Shown: positions 10,876-23,639 of the stretch, in pieces
Position numbering within the stretch: the first letter of the stretch is position 1
Layout: every line of letters begins with the position of its first letter
Position numbers and translations under genes: made by a program
Source of the DNA: Cranoglanis bouderius
Lineage: Eukaryota; Chordata; Actinopteri; Siluriformes; Cranoglanididae
Direction: 5' to 3'
Length of the DNA stretch: 64,000 bases
Assembly: GCA_023630585.1 (NCBI GenBank)
Contig: CM042553.1
Span: forward strand, 20,308,020-20,372,019
Notes under the pieces: generated by a model
Seen by the model: the letters and a program-made list of their open reading frames with translations, nothing else
The model's database searches: none
Told to the model about the DNA's origin: nothing

Positions 10876-12087
10876 TCACATGACGTGGTCAGTAGTTATC
10901 AGAAAGAGCACATTCAGCACATTTAGCGAAACTGTGAACATAGACCAAGCTCTGTTTTCTGGGCTTGCATTTCTGCCAAGCTTCTGATTGGTTCTTCTGA
11001 CACTCCTGGTGCGAAGAGTGGTTGTCCTGCGTGTGCTTGAAGTGGAGACTCCGCCAGTAGTGAGGAGATCCTCCGTGATCGGCATATCTGTCGGGATATG
11101 CAGGCTTGTAGCAGAAAGGCTTTCTGAAGTGGAGGTCAACAGAAAACCATGCCCAAAAGATTCCTCATCTGGATGACTGGAGAGTTTTGGAGCCTTCCTG
11201 GTGTACTGAGTGCCAGTGAGCACTTCTTCAGACCTGTAGTGGGTGGTCACACCAGACTGGAGACGATTGAACTCCCATCCCACTCTACCATGTGGAGCAA
11301 ATGTGTAGGAGGCAAAGTACCACCCTGATGTCACCCTTGCAAGCTGAGCATCTCCACAGATTGACCATTTGGGACAAGGGCAACCCAGCACACGGGCTGA
11401 AGTGTGCCTGGCCCAGTCCAGCAGATACTCGATGTTGGAGTGGTCATCACAGGCCCAAGGGTTGTCTCCCAGTGTGATAAGTCTTAATCCATGAAGTTGC
11501 TCAAAGGCACCTTCACACATTGTGGAAAAGCGATTGGCATGTAGGTAGAAGTGTGATAACCTGGGTAAGCGGTCTAGCGACCCCGGCAGTATCTGTACCA
11601 GCGTGTTGTGCGACAGATCCACCATTTCCAAGTTTCGGGGCATGTTAGTAGGCACAGTCCAAAACTTGTTGCAGCTAAGGTTGAGCGCCTGCAGGCTGGG
11701 CAGCGTATTGTTTATGAACACAACACGCTCCAGCCTATTTGCAGACAAATCCAGTAGACGCAGGTTCCAGTGGTAAGCTGTGTCGTTCTTTTCCAGAAGG
11801 CGAATGCGGTTGCCTGAGGCGTAAATCTCCCACAGCGAGCGGGGCAACAAGGCAGGCATGCGGGAAAGTCGGTTGTGAGAGACGTCCAAGGTGCGGAGGT
11901 GGGTGTAGGGGGCCAGGACATGGTCCAGGTCAGCCAGACGGTTGTGGGACAGATTGAGAGAGTGGATGTTGAGTTGGAAGCCACTGGGGAGGGTTCTCAG
12001 TCCTCTCCAGGAGCAGTCCACCTCTCTGTTGCTTTCGCTACAGGAACATACAGAGGGACATGCTGCATTGATGCACCTGGCCAAAAC

Positions 12088-12118
<31 letters not shown>

Positions 12119-12147
12119 GTACAGGACAGTGGAGTGGCTTCACGCAT
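10876..12147 (-). CDS. omg: Oligodendrocyte-myelin glycoprotein
   Basis: OMG is a GPI-anchored leucine-rich-repeat glycoprotein of myelin and neurons that binds the Nogo receptor. The 423-residue product has a Leu-run signal peptide, the Cys-rich LRR N-cap (CPSVCSCSESNREVDC), about eight LRRs (LNLSHNRLADL, LDVSHNRLSRMP, LDLSANRLERV, LNLSCNKFWTVPTNMPRNL, VDLSHNTLVQILPGSL), a diverged Ser/Thr-rich stalk, and a hydrophobic tail (MFTVSLNVLNVLFLI) fit for GPI attachment. Human OMG is 440 residues. The Met at 12147 is chosen because a splice acceptor (tctcccacag, minus) ends at 12161, cutting off the longer ORF. It lies antisense in nf1 intron 27b, as in mammals. No break is seen. Confidence 0.95.
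12088..12118 (-). repeat. omg: (CTG)n in omg signal peptide
   Basis: About ten CTG/TTG triplets on the coding strand produce the poly-Leu core of the signal peptide. The plus strand reads CAG repeats interrupted by one CAA. Confidence 0.8.
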
Positions 12148-12985
12148 CTTCAGTGCACACCTGTGGGAGACAGTGAATTGACCCATTGTTGGTATACCTT
12201 TGTAGATTCCATACCTTCTGCACAATTTCACAAAACCAAACTAGGTGACTACCTGTGAATTTATGTATCTAGGTCTTGTGAGCCAGTAGAAACCAAAAAG
12301 TTGAGACTGGTCATTTTGGTTGCTATTGTTTGGTGCACATCTGGGGCAATAATTTGCTATGTGTTTTTTCTCAGCTTGCTTGTTAGCAATGCTGCAAACT
12401 AGATCCTTCAAAAATCCAGCAATGTTGCAGTTCTTGACAAAATCTTGACTGCCACCCACCCCATTCAAAGGCATTCTTACTTTTTGTTTTAGAGTGATTA
12501 AAATTTTTATTTTGTAATTAAATCAGCCACTTTGTGACTGCTTAGTTGTTCATCAGTGGAGTCAGAGAAAGCACTAGTGGTTGCACTAGATGCATTTTGG
12601 GACATGATCCGGTACATACGGCGGTGAACGAGTCGCCGTAAACTGGGTGACTTATAACTACACAAAGACAGATTGAGCTAATATTTCTTGATGCTCATGC
12701 TGGATGGTGTGTGTTCGACTGCAGCATCTCTTATCCTCTTAGTACTGCATTTGACTAACATTTCATTCGTGGTAGCCAGTTGCTTGACAGCATATGCTAC
12801 TGATTGCTGGAGAGCTGAACCCTGCTGTAGTAAGCTGTCAGAGTCGACTGATTAGGGAAAACAACACAAAGATGTTGAAAATGTTGGCTTTGCATGTTCG
12901 ATTGCTGACTGACAAAGTTATTGATGATTCATTGCTCTACTGTGCCTCATCTGGGATACACACTACTGCATTGTGAATCACTCAC

Positions 12986-13075
12986 CTTCTCTTCATCTCT
13001 TGACTGTCATTTCTTTGCCCCTCCGGTTGCTTTCCCTCCCCCTTTTGTCCTCCTTTCACAAGCCTATAAACTGCA
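12986..13075 (-). other. omg: Candidate omg non-coding exon 1
   Basis: On the minus strand a strong donor GAAG|GTGAGTGA (GT at plus 12984-12985) lies about 820 bp upstream of the omg acceptor, with a TATA-like GTTTATAGG close to 13070. Mammalian OMG has one intron in its 5' UTR. The assignment is inference. Confidence 0.35.
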
Positions 13076-13117
13076 GCTGTTATTTTGTTCTTGTCTTGTA
13101 TTATAAAAGATTATCCC

Positions 13118-13215
13118 AGTTCTCGGGCACAGTGGTGCAGCGAGAGGATGTACAAGCACCCGCGCTGATCCAATGCAGCAACCACAGAGTCCGAACTCGT
13201 GCTGTCGGTGGAGCG
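13118..13215. mobile_element. Possible SINE head
   Basis: GGGCACAGTGGTGCAGCGAG resembles the start common to several fish SINE-like repeats, with a weak B-box-like AGTCCGAACTCG about 75 bp later. The rest is not recognisable. Confidence 0.25.
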
Positions 13216-13429
13216 GAAAGATGTGTGCATGCGTGTGTGAGTTTGGAAGAGTGGTAGAGGAGTGGAAGGTGGGCGTTGCAGAAAGAGAGAGAAGTGCAGA
13301 GTTGCCCCTGCTCGCATGCTGGTAGAGAGGCAGAGGAATTGCTGACTTCATTGTTTCTACTTTAAGATCCTCCCACATCACATCTCCCCTAAGTTACCTC
13401 TATTTCTTTAACTGGATTGAGGTTTATTT

Positions 13430-13810
13430 GTTCTCCATGCATACAGGGCAGCTCTAGGAATTTTTGTTATACCTAACCTTGGACATAAAATCTTGTGATG
13501 CTCTGAGTTAACGTGTAGTTTTTATCTGTTTATAGTTACATCCACAAAACAAGTTAGTTATAAAGCTATAAACCAGTAATAAGACAAAAATGCAGCCTGT
13601 CCTATTACTGATCCTGAAGCTAAACTGACACTGGAGACTCCTTCCATAAATTATGAAAACATTTGACATACAAGTCCCTGTGAGTTAGCATTACTACATA
13701 TAAATGATAACATATTAGAATGAGGACAATGTTATTTGCCTTGCAGCCGGCCACACTCTTAGAGCTGCTGCTATTGAAAATTAATCAACACCTTCTGACC
13801 GATTAGAATC
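13430..13810 (-). mobile_element. Intronic MITE family copy, inverted
   Basis: Read on the minus strand, this holds GGAAGGAGTCTCCAGTGTCA and GTAACTATAAACAGATAAAA, the same landmarks as the copies near 20.2, 21.1, 24.2 and 31.0 kb. Confidence 0.5.
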
Positions 13811-15320
13811 AAGATTTCACCAGAGATACCCGTCTCCATTCAGTCACCCTCACCACCCAACTTTTGGCAAGTGCCCTGTTTTGAATCGCTGTAGCTGCAT
13901 CGGACATATTGGTACCAGTGCACCAATTTGAATTGGAAATCCTTTACGCCCATTTTGTAGCAATCGGTAACCTCACGTTTGTTTAAATGGAACAGAACAA
14001 ACATGATTCCTATGCACAGTTATAGCTTACTCTTTATTTGCGGTCTCCTCACATTCTTATGCTGGGAGACAGGTAAACGTACAAAAGGAAATGTGTGTGC
14101 ATGTGTATGTGTGTAGTACAGAAAGGAACAACCCGGGACGGAAGTGTTGAATGGCCTTTTATTGGTGCTTTGTCTCCTGACGGCTGTTCTTTCAGAAAAG
14201 CCGAATTCTTTAAGAGCTCGTTCGTGAAGCCCAGCAGTGCCACATCCTCTGCCTACTAATCCAATCCCTTCTCCGTTTGTATGGGTGAGTGTGTAGCTCT
14301 TTGTTGGGACCAAATGTCCTCATACTAATACACTAAAAAGTAAAAGTTAAGGATAGTGAGGTCCTCACACACCAAATTTATGGGAACGAGATGCGTTCTT
14401 CTAAGTGTATGCAGTTTATCCAGGTCATGTTCCAAGGTTTTTATTATTGGTCTGGATGGAAATCCAGAAAATGTTCAGAAAGTGTGTGGATTTCCTGTTG
14501 TCAAAATTCAAGACTCAAGACAATGAGGTTCTAAATCTGTTGTGTTTAGACATTATTTTATTTTACGTTACTAGCATTGCTAATGCACATCACAACTAAA
14601 AGGTTAACTCATTGGAATACAGTCAGAGCCCTTGAAAAGTAGCAAGAAAACCGAATATACTGTAACTGGACTGGAGTAGCTGCGGAAAATCCGTCAAATC
14701 CTGAACCAGTGTGCCTACTCCTGACACTGACTCGCGACGCTGTAGCTTGACAAATCTAGCCACCTATAATCCAGTGACATTGTGCTAATTTGGTGTGACA
14801 TCTTTGCATTTGCACCTTTTAATGCAAGTTGCTTCATCATAGATAACATGTATATAAAACATACCATCATGTTTGACCAGGTTACAGAATCAGATTAAAA
14901 AGACATGAGACATTTCGAGATGTATTTTGTTATCCATTTCTTGACTTCCAAAAGCAACATGTGAAAAAAAAAATATATATATATATATATATTTATATAT
15001 ATCACATTGTTGAGTGTAAATATACATTTTCATTGAGCTTGCCACAATTCAACATTCAACTCTATTTATTGACTAATTAATATACATTACAACTCGCAGT
15101 AGAACTTGGAATTTTCAACAGTGATTTGGTTGCATCATTTATCATTTACATAAGCAATACATTATTTTTAAAGTCATCTCTAAATTTGGTACAAAGTCCT
15201 GATAAAATGGTTGCCCAGAAACAAAAGCGAAACTACACGCATGCACAGAATTTGGCTTTGAATTCGATTCCACCGGCAGTCAAAGCTGCGTGTGTTGTTT
15301 TGGTGAAGCCAGAATGATTT
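13811..15320. other. nf1 intron 27b, no gene seen
   Basis: The stretch is AT-rich with one (AT)n run near 14970-14992. Short ORFs on both strands show no recognisable protein features. Confidence 0.6.
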
Positions 15321-16010
15321 CTATTCTTCCTTTTTCGAATCTTCCGTCTTCGGCTCTGTTTTGCCGGATTGATCGACTTCTTGGGTGGGCGTGGTCTCAG
15401 TGGTGTCATTGGCTGAATTTTTGTTCTCTTCAGTGGAGACCTGGTTTCCAACTTCGGCAGCTGCTCCTCCCACCTCCTCTGGCTCCTGTGACTCATCTGG
15501 AGTTGTCTCAATCTCCACTTTCGCCGAGCTGCAGTCCTTCAACATTATATCAGTTTCAGAAGGTCCACCATTTACACTGTTTCGCCTGATGGTTGCGGAC
15601 GATTCCATCACAACCATCTCGTCGTTCCTTACGCCTCGGCAACATTTGCAGGCCAGGCACATGATGATCATCAGCAACAAAAAGCAGATTAGTATGAGGA
15701 TTGTAATCATCAACCATAGTGCCAATTCCTTCTTGTCCTTGAGATCGATTAGGCAGCCTTCTTGCTTACTGGTGGTAGACTGGCGGTGGTTTTCTTTAGT
15801 ACTGGACATCACTGTAGTTGTGGATGTGGCCATATCTTTAGCACTGGACATTATTGTAGTGATATCTTTAGTTCTTGGGTATGTTGAAGTGATAATTGCC
15901 TCTGAATTAATTGTAGACATGGTAGATTTTTTTGTGGTGTTGCCTGGCGTATCGTCAGCTTTTAGTCCTTCCAGACTCACAAGCAGAATGAAGCACACAA
16001 AACGGTACAT
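15321..16010 (-). CDS. EVI2-family single-pass membrane protein
   Basis: This 229-residue type I membrane protein has a signal peptide (residues 1-18), a Ser/Thr-rich ectodomain to about 84 with two imperfect KD(I/M)(T/A)T...VMSS repeats, a Cys at 86, a transmembrane helix at about 96-120 (LALWLMITILILICFLLLMI), and a CKCC motif directly after it that could be palmitoylated. The cytoplasmic tail is acidic. It is antisense in nf1 intron 27b next to omg, exactly where mammals have EVI2B and EVI2A, and like them all coding sequence sits in one exon after an untranslated exon (acceptor tctcttacag just before 16029). Sequence similarity is too weak to choose between EVI2A and EVI2B. Confidence 0.75.
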   Translation of the reverse strand: MYRFVCFILLVSLEGLKADDTPGNTTKKSTMSTINSEAIITSTYPRTKDITTIMSSAKDMATSTTTVMSSTKENHRQSTTSKQEGCLIDLKDKKELALWLMITILILICFLLLMIIMCLACKCCRGVRNDEMVVMESSATIRRNSVNGGPSETDIMLKDCSSAKVEIETTPDESQEPEEVGGAAAEVGNQVSTEENKNSANDTTETTPTQEVDQSGKTEPKTEDSKKEE

Positions 16011-16040
16011 TTTGGGATCTGTCAGGAATCTGTAAGAGAA

Positions 16041-18030
<1,990 letters not shown>

Positions 18031-18032
18031 AC

Positions 18033-18185
18033 CTCTAAATCTTTGACTGTTGTTTGCGACCACTTTGAGATCACCAGGGAGATGTTGTCGGGTGAAGTCA
18101 GGGTGTGAAATGTGAAGCAGCTGGTGATGAAGCATGAGGAGATATGGCTCTGGTTGCACAGAATAGCATCTACGAGCGACACATT
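18033..18185 (-). other. Candidate exon 1 and promoter of the EVI2-like gene
   Basis: A strong minus-strand donor TTTAGAG|GTAAGTAA has GT at plus 18031-18032. Just upstream (plus 18181-18193) the minus strand reads ACAGGAAATG, an ETS/PU.1-type site, as expected for a haematopoietic gene. The intron to the coding exon would be about 2 kb. The 5' end is a guess. Confidence 0.4.
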
Positions 18186-18339
18186 TCCTGTCCCTTTTTC
18201 ACTTCTGCTGTGGTTTTATTGGAAATATTTTTAAACCTACATGTGGCTTGAGCTTGCTATGCATATTAAGCCTCGTTCTCTGCCCTCTAAGCAATTCAAT
18301 ATTACTTGGGTCTCAAGTTGTGATCCTTGTTGTATAATT

Positions 18340-18415
18340 TGTTCAGTGACTTTGAGCTTGGGAAAAGCCCTATATAAATTATGATTATGATGATGATGAT
18401 GATGATGATGATGGA
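18340..18415. repeat. L2-type tail and (GAT)n
   Basis: GTGACTTTGAGCTTGGGAAA then AGCCCTATATAAATTATGAT resembles the 3' tail of fish L2-clade LINEs, and it is followed by about nine GAT/ATG triplets. Confidence 0.4.
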
Positions 18416-19284
18416 AAAGATGCTTGGTTTTTTTTTTTTGTTTTTTTGTTTTTTTGTTTTGCTAATGAGGTCATTTTTAACAATAATTACAGGGAACGTA
18501 AGAATCTGATGGATGTGATGAATTTGATGGAATAAAATCTATATTTATAAATGAACAGAATAAAATGGACACACTCTAGAGGAGCTCTCTTCTTCATTCG
18601 TGCAACAAATATGTTAGAGCATAAGTCAGTGACGTTGAGATTGGGCTAGCTAGATATCCTTATAATCATTAGAGTTATAACCTTAGAGCAGGTTTATCAA
18701 ATGATAACTAAATGTGCCCCAAAATGGTTCCACTCTTGCTATATACTCTTGAATATATTCATTGGATTTGCAGACATCTTGCACCTCAATCTCAAGATGT
18801 TCCTCTTTCATTATTTTAGGGAAGTCACCTTCGTTAGAAAAATGCCCATTTACTGTAAAAAGACAGAATATTTGCATGAACAGGATGATGATGCAGCCAG
18901 CAAGCTGCAAAGGGAAATGAAATTGGACCGTCTCTTTATACTATGACAAAATTAAATGCTTTTCTGGGGAATCTTTTCAGCTTTTTTTAATCTCAGGATG
19001 TTTTTGTCCAGCTGGATTGCTAAGCATGTTGATTAAAATAGCTAGCTGGAAATAGGACTGGACAAAACCCCCCAAAAAACACTTTTTGTCTGAAAAGTGG
19101 TCTCTTATGCGATATGCTGCTTTCTTTAATGACATACAAACATTTTTCTTTATTAGAACAACATTTCATTTTGTGCTAGAAAACTAATGTTTGGGAATCT
19201 AAAATGTTTTTTGTACTGACTCGATAATGTAGAAGTCATAAAATAAAAAATCTATAACAAAGTTTGTACTAAAAAAAAAAAAAA

Positions 19285-19318
19285 AATAGGATGCCTAAAA
19301 CTTTTGCACAGTACTGTA
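19285..19318. mobile_element. Solo Tc1-like terminal repeat
   Basis: CCTAAAACTTTTGCACAGTA followed by CTGTA is the end of a common fish Tc1-like family. The matching left end was not found, so this is a remnant. Confidence 0.45.
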
Positions 19319-19630
19319 TACATATTAATACTTTGGGTTATGGTGCCATTTCAGTGGAGCAGTTCTGCATTTTTCTTTCAAGGAAAAAATATTAGTATAA
19401 TTTATAAAAATGATTCAATATCAATAATTTTATTCCTAAAAAACTGAATTAATTACTTTCTTAAACCCCATACAAAGATGACCCAAGGACAGAAGATCTA
19501 AACATTAGATGTTGGTTCAAAAACAGTTGGAGCGACTACATGTACAGGAGCACAGCAACATAGCTGCTTGTTGACATTTGATCAGGGGAGAAAATAGGAC
19601 TCAGAGTTTTCCCTGCTTTCTCCTCTTCAG

Positions 19631-20063
19631 GTTCAAAACCGGCCAGATTAACGGAGACTTGCTCATCTACCATGTGCTGCTGACCCTCAAGCCCTACTAT
19701 GCCAAACCGTATGAGATAGTAGTGGACCTGACCCACGCTGGCCCCAGCAACCGCTTTAAGACCGACTTCCTCTCCAAATGGTTTGTCGTCTTCCCGGGGT
19801 TCGCCTACGACAACGTAGCAGCCATCTACATCTACAACTGTAACACGTGGGTGCGGGAGTACACCAAGTACCACGAGAGGCTCCTCACCGGCCTGAAGGG
19901 CAGCAAGAAGCTGCTTTTCATCGACTCACCGGCAAGGCTGGCTGAGCACATCGAGCTGGAGCAGCAGAAGCTTCCGGCTGCCACGCTGAGCCTGGAGGAG
20001 GATCTCAAGGTGTTTCATAATGCTCTCAAACTGGCCCACAAGGACACCAAGGTGTCCATCAAG
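19631..20063 (+). CDS. nf1: nf1 exon 28 (Sec14 and PH-like linker)
   Basis: The exon is 433 bp, with acceptor ctcttcag and donor gtgagt, the same length as the human exon. It encodes FKTGQINGDLLIYHVLLTLK, then the WFVVFPGFAYDNVAAIYIYN core of the CRAL-TRIO fold, and ends in HKDTKVSIK. It covers the lipid-exchange cage of the Sec14 module and the start of the PH-like module. GC content is far above the flanking introns. Confidence 0.97.
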
Positions 20064-20112
20064 GTGAGTTTGGAGAGGAACCAGCTAGAACGTTAGGTGT
20101 TTTGGGTTTAAG

Positions 20113-20430
20113 TTTCTATAACAGCAGCTCGGATGGTAGTTCTGGCTGCAAGGGTTAATACGCTGTTATAGTGAAAGTGATGACATGAACAGCATTAAAT
20201 GTAACTATAAACAAATAAAAACTGACGTGTGTACTTGTATAAATACAAAAACTGCAATCATTGGTGAATTGCTATGTTATAAAAGGGTTAAAATACTTTG
20301 GGACATACTGTTATTGGAAGATAATCAACTTCAGAGTGTTAAGTGTAGCTTTCATGTCGGGCCGCGTCACACCACTGCATCATTGATTACTTTTCTATAA
20401 CAGCACGCATTGTTGTTTTACTCCTCAGCT
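20113..20430. mobile_element. Intronic MITE family copy
   Basis: It has GTAACTATAAACAAATAAAA, ACTTTGGGACATACTG and TTTTCTATAACAGCACGC in the same order as the 21.0-21.5 kb copy. Confidence 0.5.
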
Positions 20431-20507
20431 GACAGTTACTAGAAAATCCTGTTTAAAAGTCAGCGTAGTATAAAGTAAGCATGTCCCTCTCTGCCCCTCT
20501 TCCCCAG

Positions 20508-20848
20508 GTGGGCTCCAACGCCGTGCAGGTGACCTCGGCAGATCGCACACGGGTCTTGGGCCAGTCCGTCTTCCTCAACGATATCTACTACGCCTCGGAG
20601 ATCGAGGAGATCTGCCTGGTGGACGAGAACCAGTTCACACTGACCATCGCCAACCAGGGCACGCCGCTCACCTTCATGCACCAGGAGTGCGAGGCCATCG
20701 TGCACTCCATCATCCACATCCGCACGCGCTGGGAACTCTCTCAGCCCGACTCCATCCCACAGCACACCAAGATCAGGCCCAAAGACGTGCCCGGGACGCT
20801 GCTCAACATCGCCCTCCTCAACCTGGGCAGCTCCGACCCTAGTCTCAG
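20508..20848 (+). CDS. nf1: nf1 exon 29 (PH-like module)
   Basis: The exon is 341 bp, as in human, with acceptor ttccccag. It encodes VGSNAVQVTSADRTRVLGQS through YYASEIEEICLVDENQF and RTRWELSQPDSIPQHTKI to SSDPSLR. The donor is gtcact, a weak match beyond GT. The codon for Arg is split ag|g with exon 30. Confidence 0.97.
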
Positions 20849-20861
20849 GTCACTAACAGTT

Positions 20862-21490
20862 ATCACACTCATTAAGTACCATGTGTGCTTTATATACCAC
20901 AGCACTGTTGAATTCTTGACTCTGATTGGTCAGACGGTATTGATGAATTAATCTTGCATAACAACAGCGGAGAGTTGTTCTAATACGTTATCGTTTTCAT
21001 TGTAACAACTTACACGGGGACTTGATATGGTGAAGTTTTAACTAAGGAGAGATTTATTTACCATTTATGGAAGGAGTCTCCAGTGTCAGCTGTTAAGTTG
21101 TTCCAGCATGAGGAAATCTTTCACACAAAAAGCTGGATTTTTTTTTTTTTTGTATTAACTGTAAGAAAGAGAAAAAAGAGAGGTTGCTGATGGATGAGTG
21201 TTTATAGCTGCTATAAAGTAACTGATAACATGAAGTAGCTGGACCAATAACTTCTGACCAATATTCCTGGACGTCCCACATCATTGAACGTGACTATAAA
21301 CGGATAGAAATTGTGATGTGCTGCTCTTTGATAAATAAATAAATAATTGTAATTGCTGTTTGAATAAAATAAAGGAATAAAACACTTTGGGACATACTGC
21401 TATATGAAAAGTAACAGTAACTCTGCCTCACACCACTGCGCCTTACCATCGTGTCGTCGATTATTTTCCGATTACGTCACGTTTTATTCC
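20862..21490. mobile_element. Intronic MITE family copy (longest)
   Basis: It begins near ATCACACTCATTAAG, with CTCTGATTGGTCAGACGG, GGAAGGAGTCTCCAGTGTCA, GTGACTATAAACGGATAGAA and ACTTTGGGACATACTGCTAT, ending near CACGTTTTATTCCTTTG. No coding capacity. Confidence 0.55.
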
Positions 21491-21650
21491 TTTGTTCTGT
21501 ATATGAGCCTTTACCTTCATATACAGGGGCTTGGATGCAGTATTTATGGGACAGTTGTGGTTTTCAGCTTGCGTGTATAAAACCTAAGACTTGCACTAAT
21601 TTTTATGTAGTTATTGATTTTCCACTCTTCTCTCACTCTTGTGTGTGCAG

Positions 21651-21853
21651 GTCAGCAGCCTATAATCTCCTCTGTGCCTTAACCTGCACCTTCAATCTGA
21701 AGATAGAGGGCCAGCTGCTGGAGACGTCGGGTCTGTGCATCCCGGCCAACAACACCCTCTTCATCGTCTCCATCAGCAAGACCCTGGCAGCTAACGAGCC
21801 TCACCTCACGCTGGAGTTCCTCGAGGAGTGTATCTCCGGCTTCAGCAAGTCCA
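21651..21853 (+). CDS. nf1: nf1 exon 30
   Basis: The exon is 203 bp, as in human, with acceptor gtgtgcag and donor gtcagt. It encodes SAAYNLLCALTCTFNLKIEG, then CIPANNTLFIVSISKTLAAN, and ends FSKS plus the first base of Ser. It begins the helical-repeat C-terminal region. The reading runs on without a stop for 41 bp past the donor, so the exon end is set by family length and by phase with exon 31. Confidence 0.96.
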
Positions 21854-21970
21854 GTCAGTGCCTCTCAGTATTCTTCTTTTGTACTTTTTTGTAATTCTGT
21901 CAGTGTCAGTGTGTCTGACGAGGCTGTAGAGGGTCTCGGACCACTCCCTCAATCCAGAAACTGAGACTAA

Positions 21971-22725
21971 AGCACTATTTGGATGGGACTAGTTACAATT
22001 CTTATCACCCGGAGTCTGTGAGTCCATGTACCGATTCGGACGGGACTGACACCTCTGTGTTTATTACAGAGTGTCTGTTTTGTACATCTGGGCGTCGCAG
22101 AAGATCACGTACTCTGGATGCGTGCATTGCGTGCATAAGTACTTTTAAATTTAAAAAGTAACATTTCTTAATTTATTAAGATTAGTTATTTAAAAAAACT
22201 TACTAAAATAAACTTAGTCCATAGTTTTATAGACCTGGCGGCTTATAATAAACCCACTGAAATAAAGACGCCATTACTGATATAATTAAACCATTATATA
22301 ATTGAGTGCAGAAATGAAGGGGAGTAATCACCTGACCCTGATTTACGTGATTTGGCTCTTCATGTTGATTTTATTTTTTATTTCTTCGCCGAGTAGCAAA
22401 AACACGTACATCCATACTGAATTACACGCAGCGAGCAGAAAACGCGAGTGTAAGAGCTTCTAGTTCACGTTGGTCAAAACACACAAGGAAAAGCGGTGTG
22501 AGAAAATAATATCGGCAATCACAGACATTCGCATTCGGACGGGATTAGATTTCTCAGAGGATCACCGAAAAACTGTAGGTAATTTGCTCTGGAATTTTAA
22601 CTGAGGTTGTGTGAGAAAAACACAGACTTGGCAGATCCGGACGGGATTAAAATCGCAAAGTACGTCTGGGAAACACGAATTTCTCTAACGTCCCCCTGGA
22701 AAACTAGTCCCGTCCGAACTGCGCT
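21971..22725. mobile_element. Non-autonomous DNA transposon with TIRs
   Basis: The left end AGCACTATTTGGATGGGACT AG is matched by the inverted right end at 22701-22725, 20 of about 24 bases. The GGACGGGA core occurs inside too (about 22039, 22534, 22641). Its ORFs are short and unrelated to a transposase. It lies in the nf1 intron between exons 30 and 31. Confidence 0.6.
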
Positions 22726-22995
22726 ATAGATTGTGTGTCTGACTGTTTCTTTGTTGAATTGTTACTAGAGTTACTACAGACAAGTCTTAACCTCCTGGCA
22801 GAGGCATTTATGTATTGGGCCAAAATATCATTTAAAGTTTGTTGGTTTTTTTTGATGGTGCTTAAGTATGGCATTTTGAAGCGTATTTGAATAAGAATTT
22901 CATATATTTGATTTATTTACACATCACATTAACTGAAATATTTTTCATTTAATGTATATTTGTTAATTATTTAATTATAAAATTTAATAATTTTT

Positions 22996-23120
22996 TTCCC
23001 CTTTGTTTTGAAATTACTAGGGGTAAGATTTCAGATTTTTTAAAAAAAATTCAGAACCCTAAATACAAATCCCAAATAAAGTCTGAAATCTTACCCTAGA
23101 AATTTCAAAACAAAGGAAAA
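22996..23120. repeat. Long imperfect hairpin
   Basis: The left arm (about 23001-23039) starts CTTTGTTTTGAAATTACTAG. The right arm (23081-23118) is its near-perfect reverse complement, with a loop of about 42 nt. Weaker complementarity extends outward into AT-rich flanks. Confidence 0.7.
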
Positions 23121-23413
23121 AACATGGGTAAAAATGTACATTTATTAAAGACACCACAGAAAAACAATAAATGTTTTTATTTAATGAGATGTTTATAATT
23201 TAAGTATACAATATTCATATTCATATACTTTTTCCTAGTAGTATTTTTATAGCAATATAGTTTTTGCTGACTGAGAGCAATATGTAAAAATATTATTTAT
23301 ATAGCTGACAGTTTGTTAGCATTTACTTATAAAGGTTGTTTAGGGACGTCAGTAGTAGTTAAGAATGATGTTTTTTAAGTGGAAAAATCGATGGTTCTTG
23401 GTTCTGTGTGCAG

Positions 23414-23607
23414 GTATCGAGTTGAAACACCTCTGTCTGGAGTACATGACTCCCTGGCTGCTCAACCTGGTCCGCTTCTGCAAGCACAACGACGATGCCA
23501 AGCGCCAGCGGGTCACCGCCATCCTGGACAAGCTCATCACCATGACCATCAATGAGAAGCAGATGTACCCGTCCATCCAGGCCAAGATCTGGGGCAGCCT
23601 GGGTCGA
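23414..23607 (+). CDS. nf1: nf1 exon 31
   Basis: The exon is 194 bp, as in human, with acceptor tgtgcag and donor gtacga. It encodes IELKHLCLEYMTPWLLNLVR, RFCKHNDDAKRQRVTAILDK and MYPSIQAKIWGSLGR. The last codon is CGA (Arg) where the human protein has Gln, a change at the exon-final codon next to a weak donor. Confidence 0.95.
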
Positions 23608-23639
23608 GTACGACACGCTGTGATCCTAGCCATAGTGCA

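Noticed and set aside
12148..12231. Upstream extension of the omg ORF (28 residues)
   Set aside because: A splice acceptor (tctcccacag) lies inside it, and the downstream Met directly starts the signal peptide.
14049..14313. Two overlapping minus-strand ORFs of 64 and 97 aa
   Set aside because: Composition is intronic and partly from a TG-rich stretch, with no family features.
15385..16035. 216-aa ORF on the plus strand
   Set aside because: It is the antisense shadow of the EVI2-like coding exon, with no own motif.
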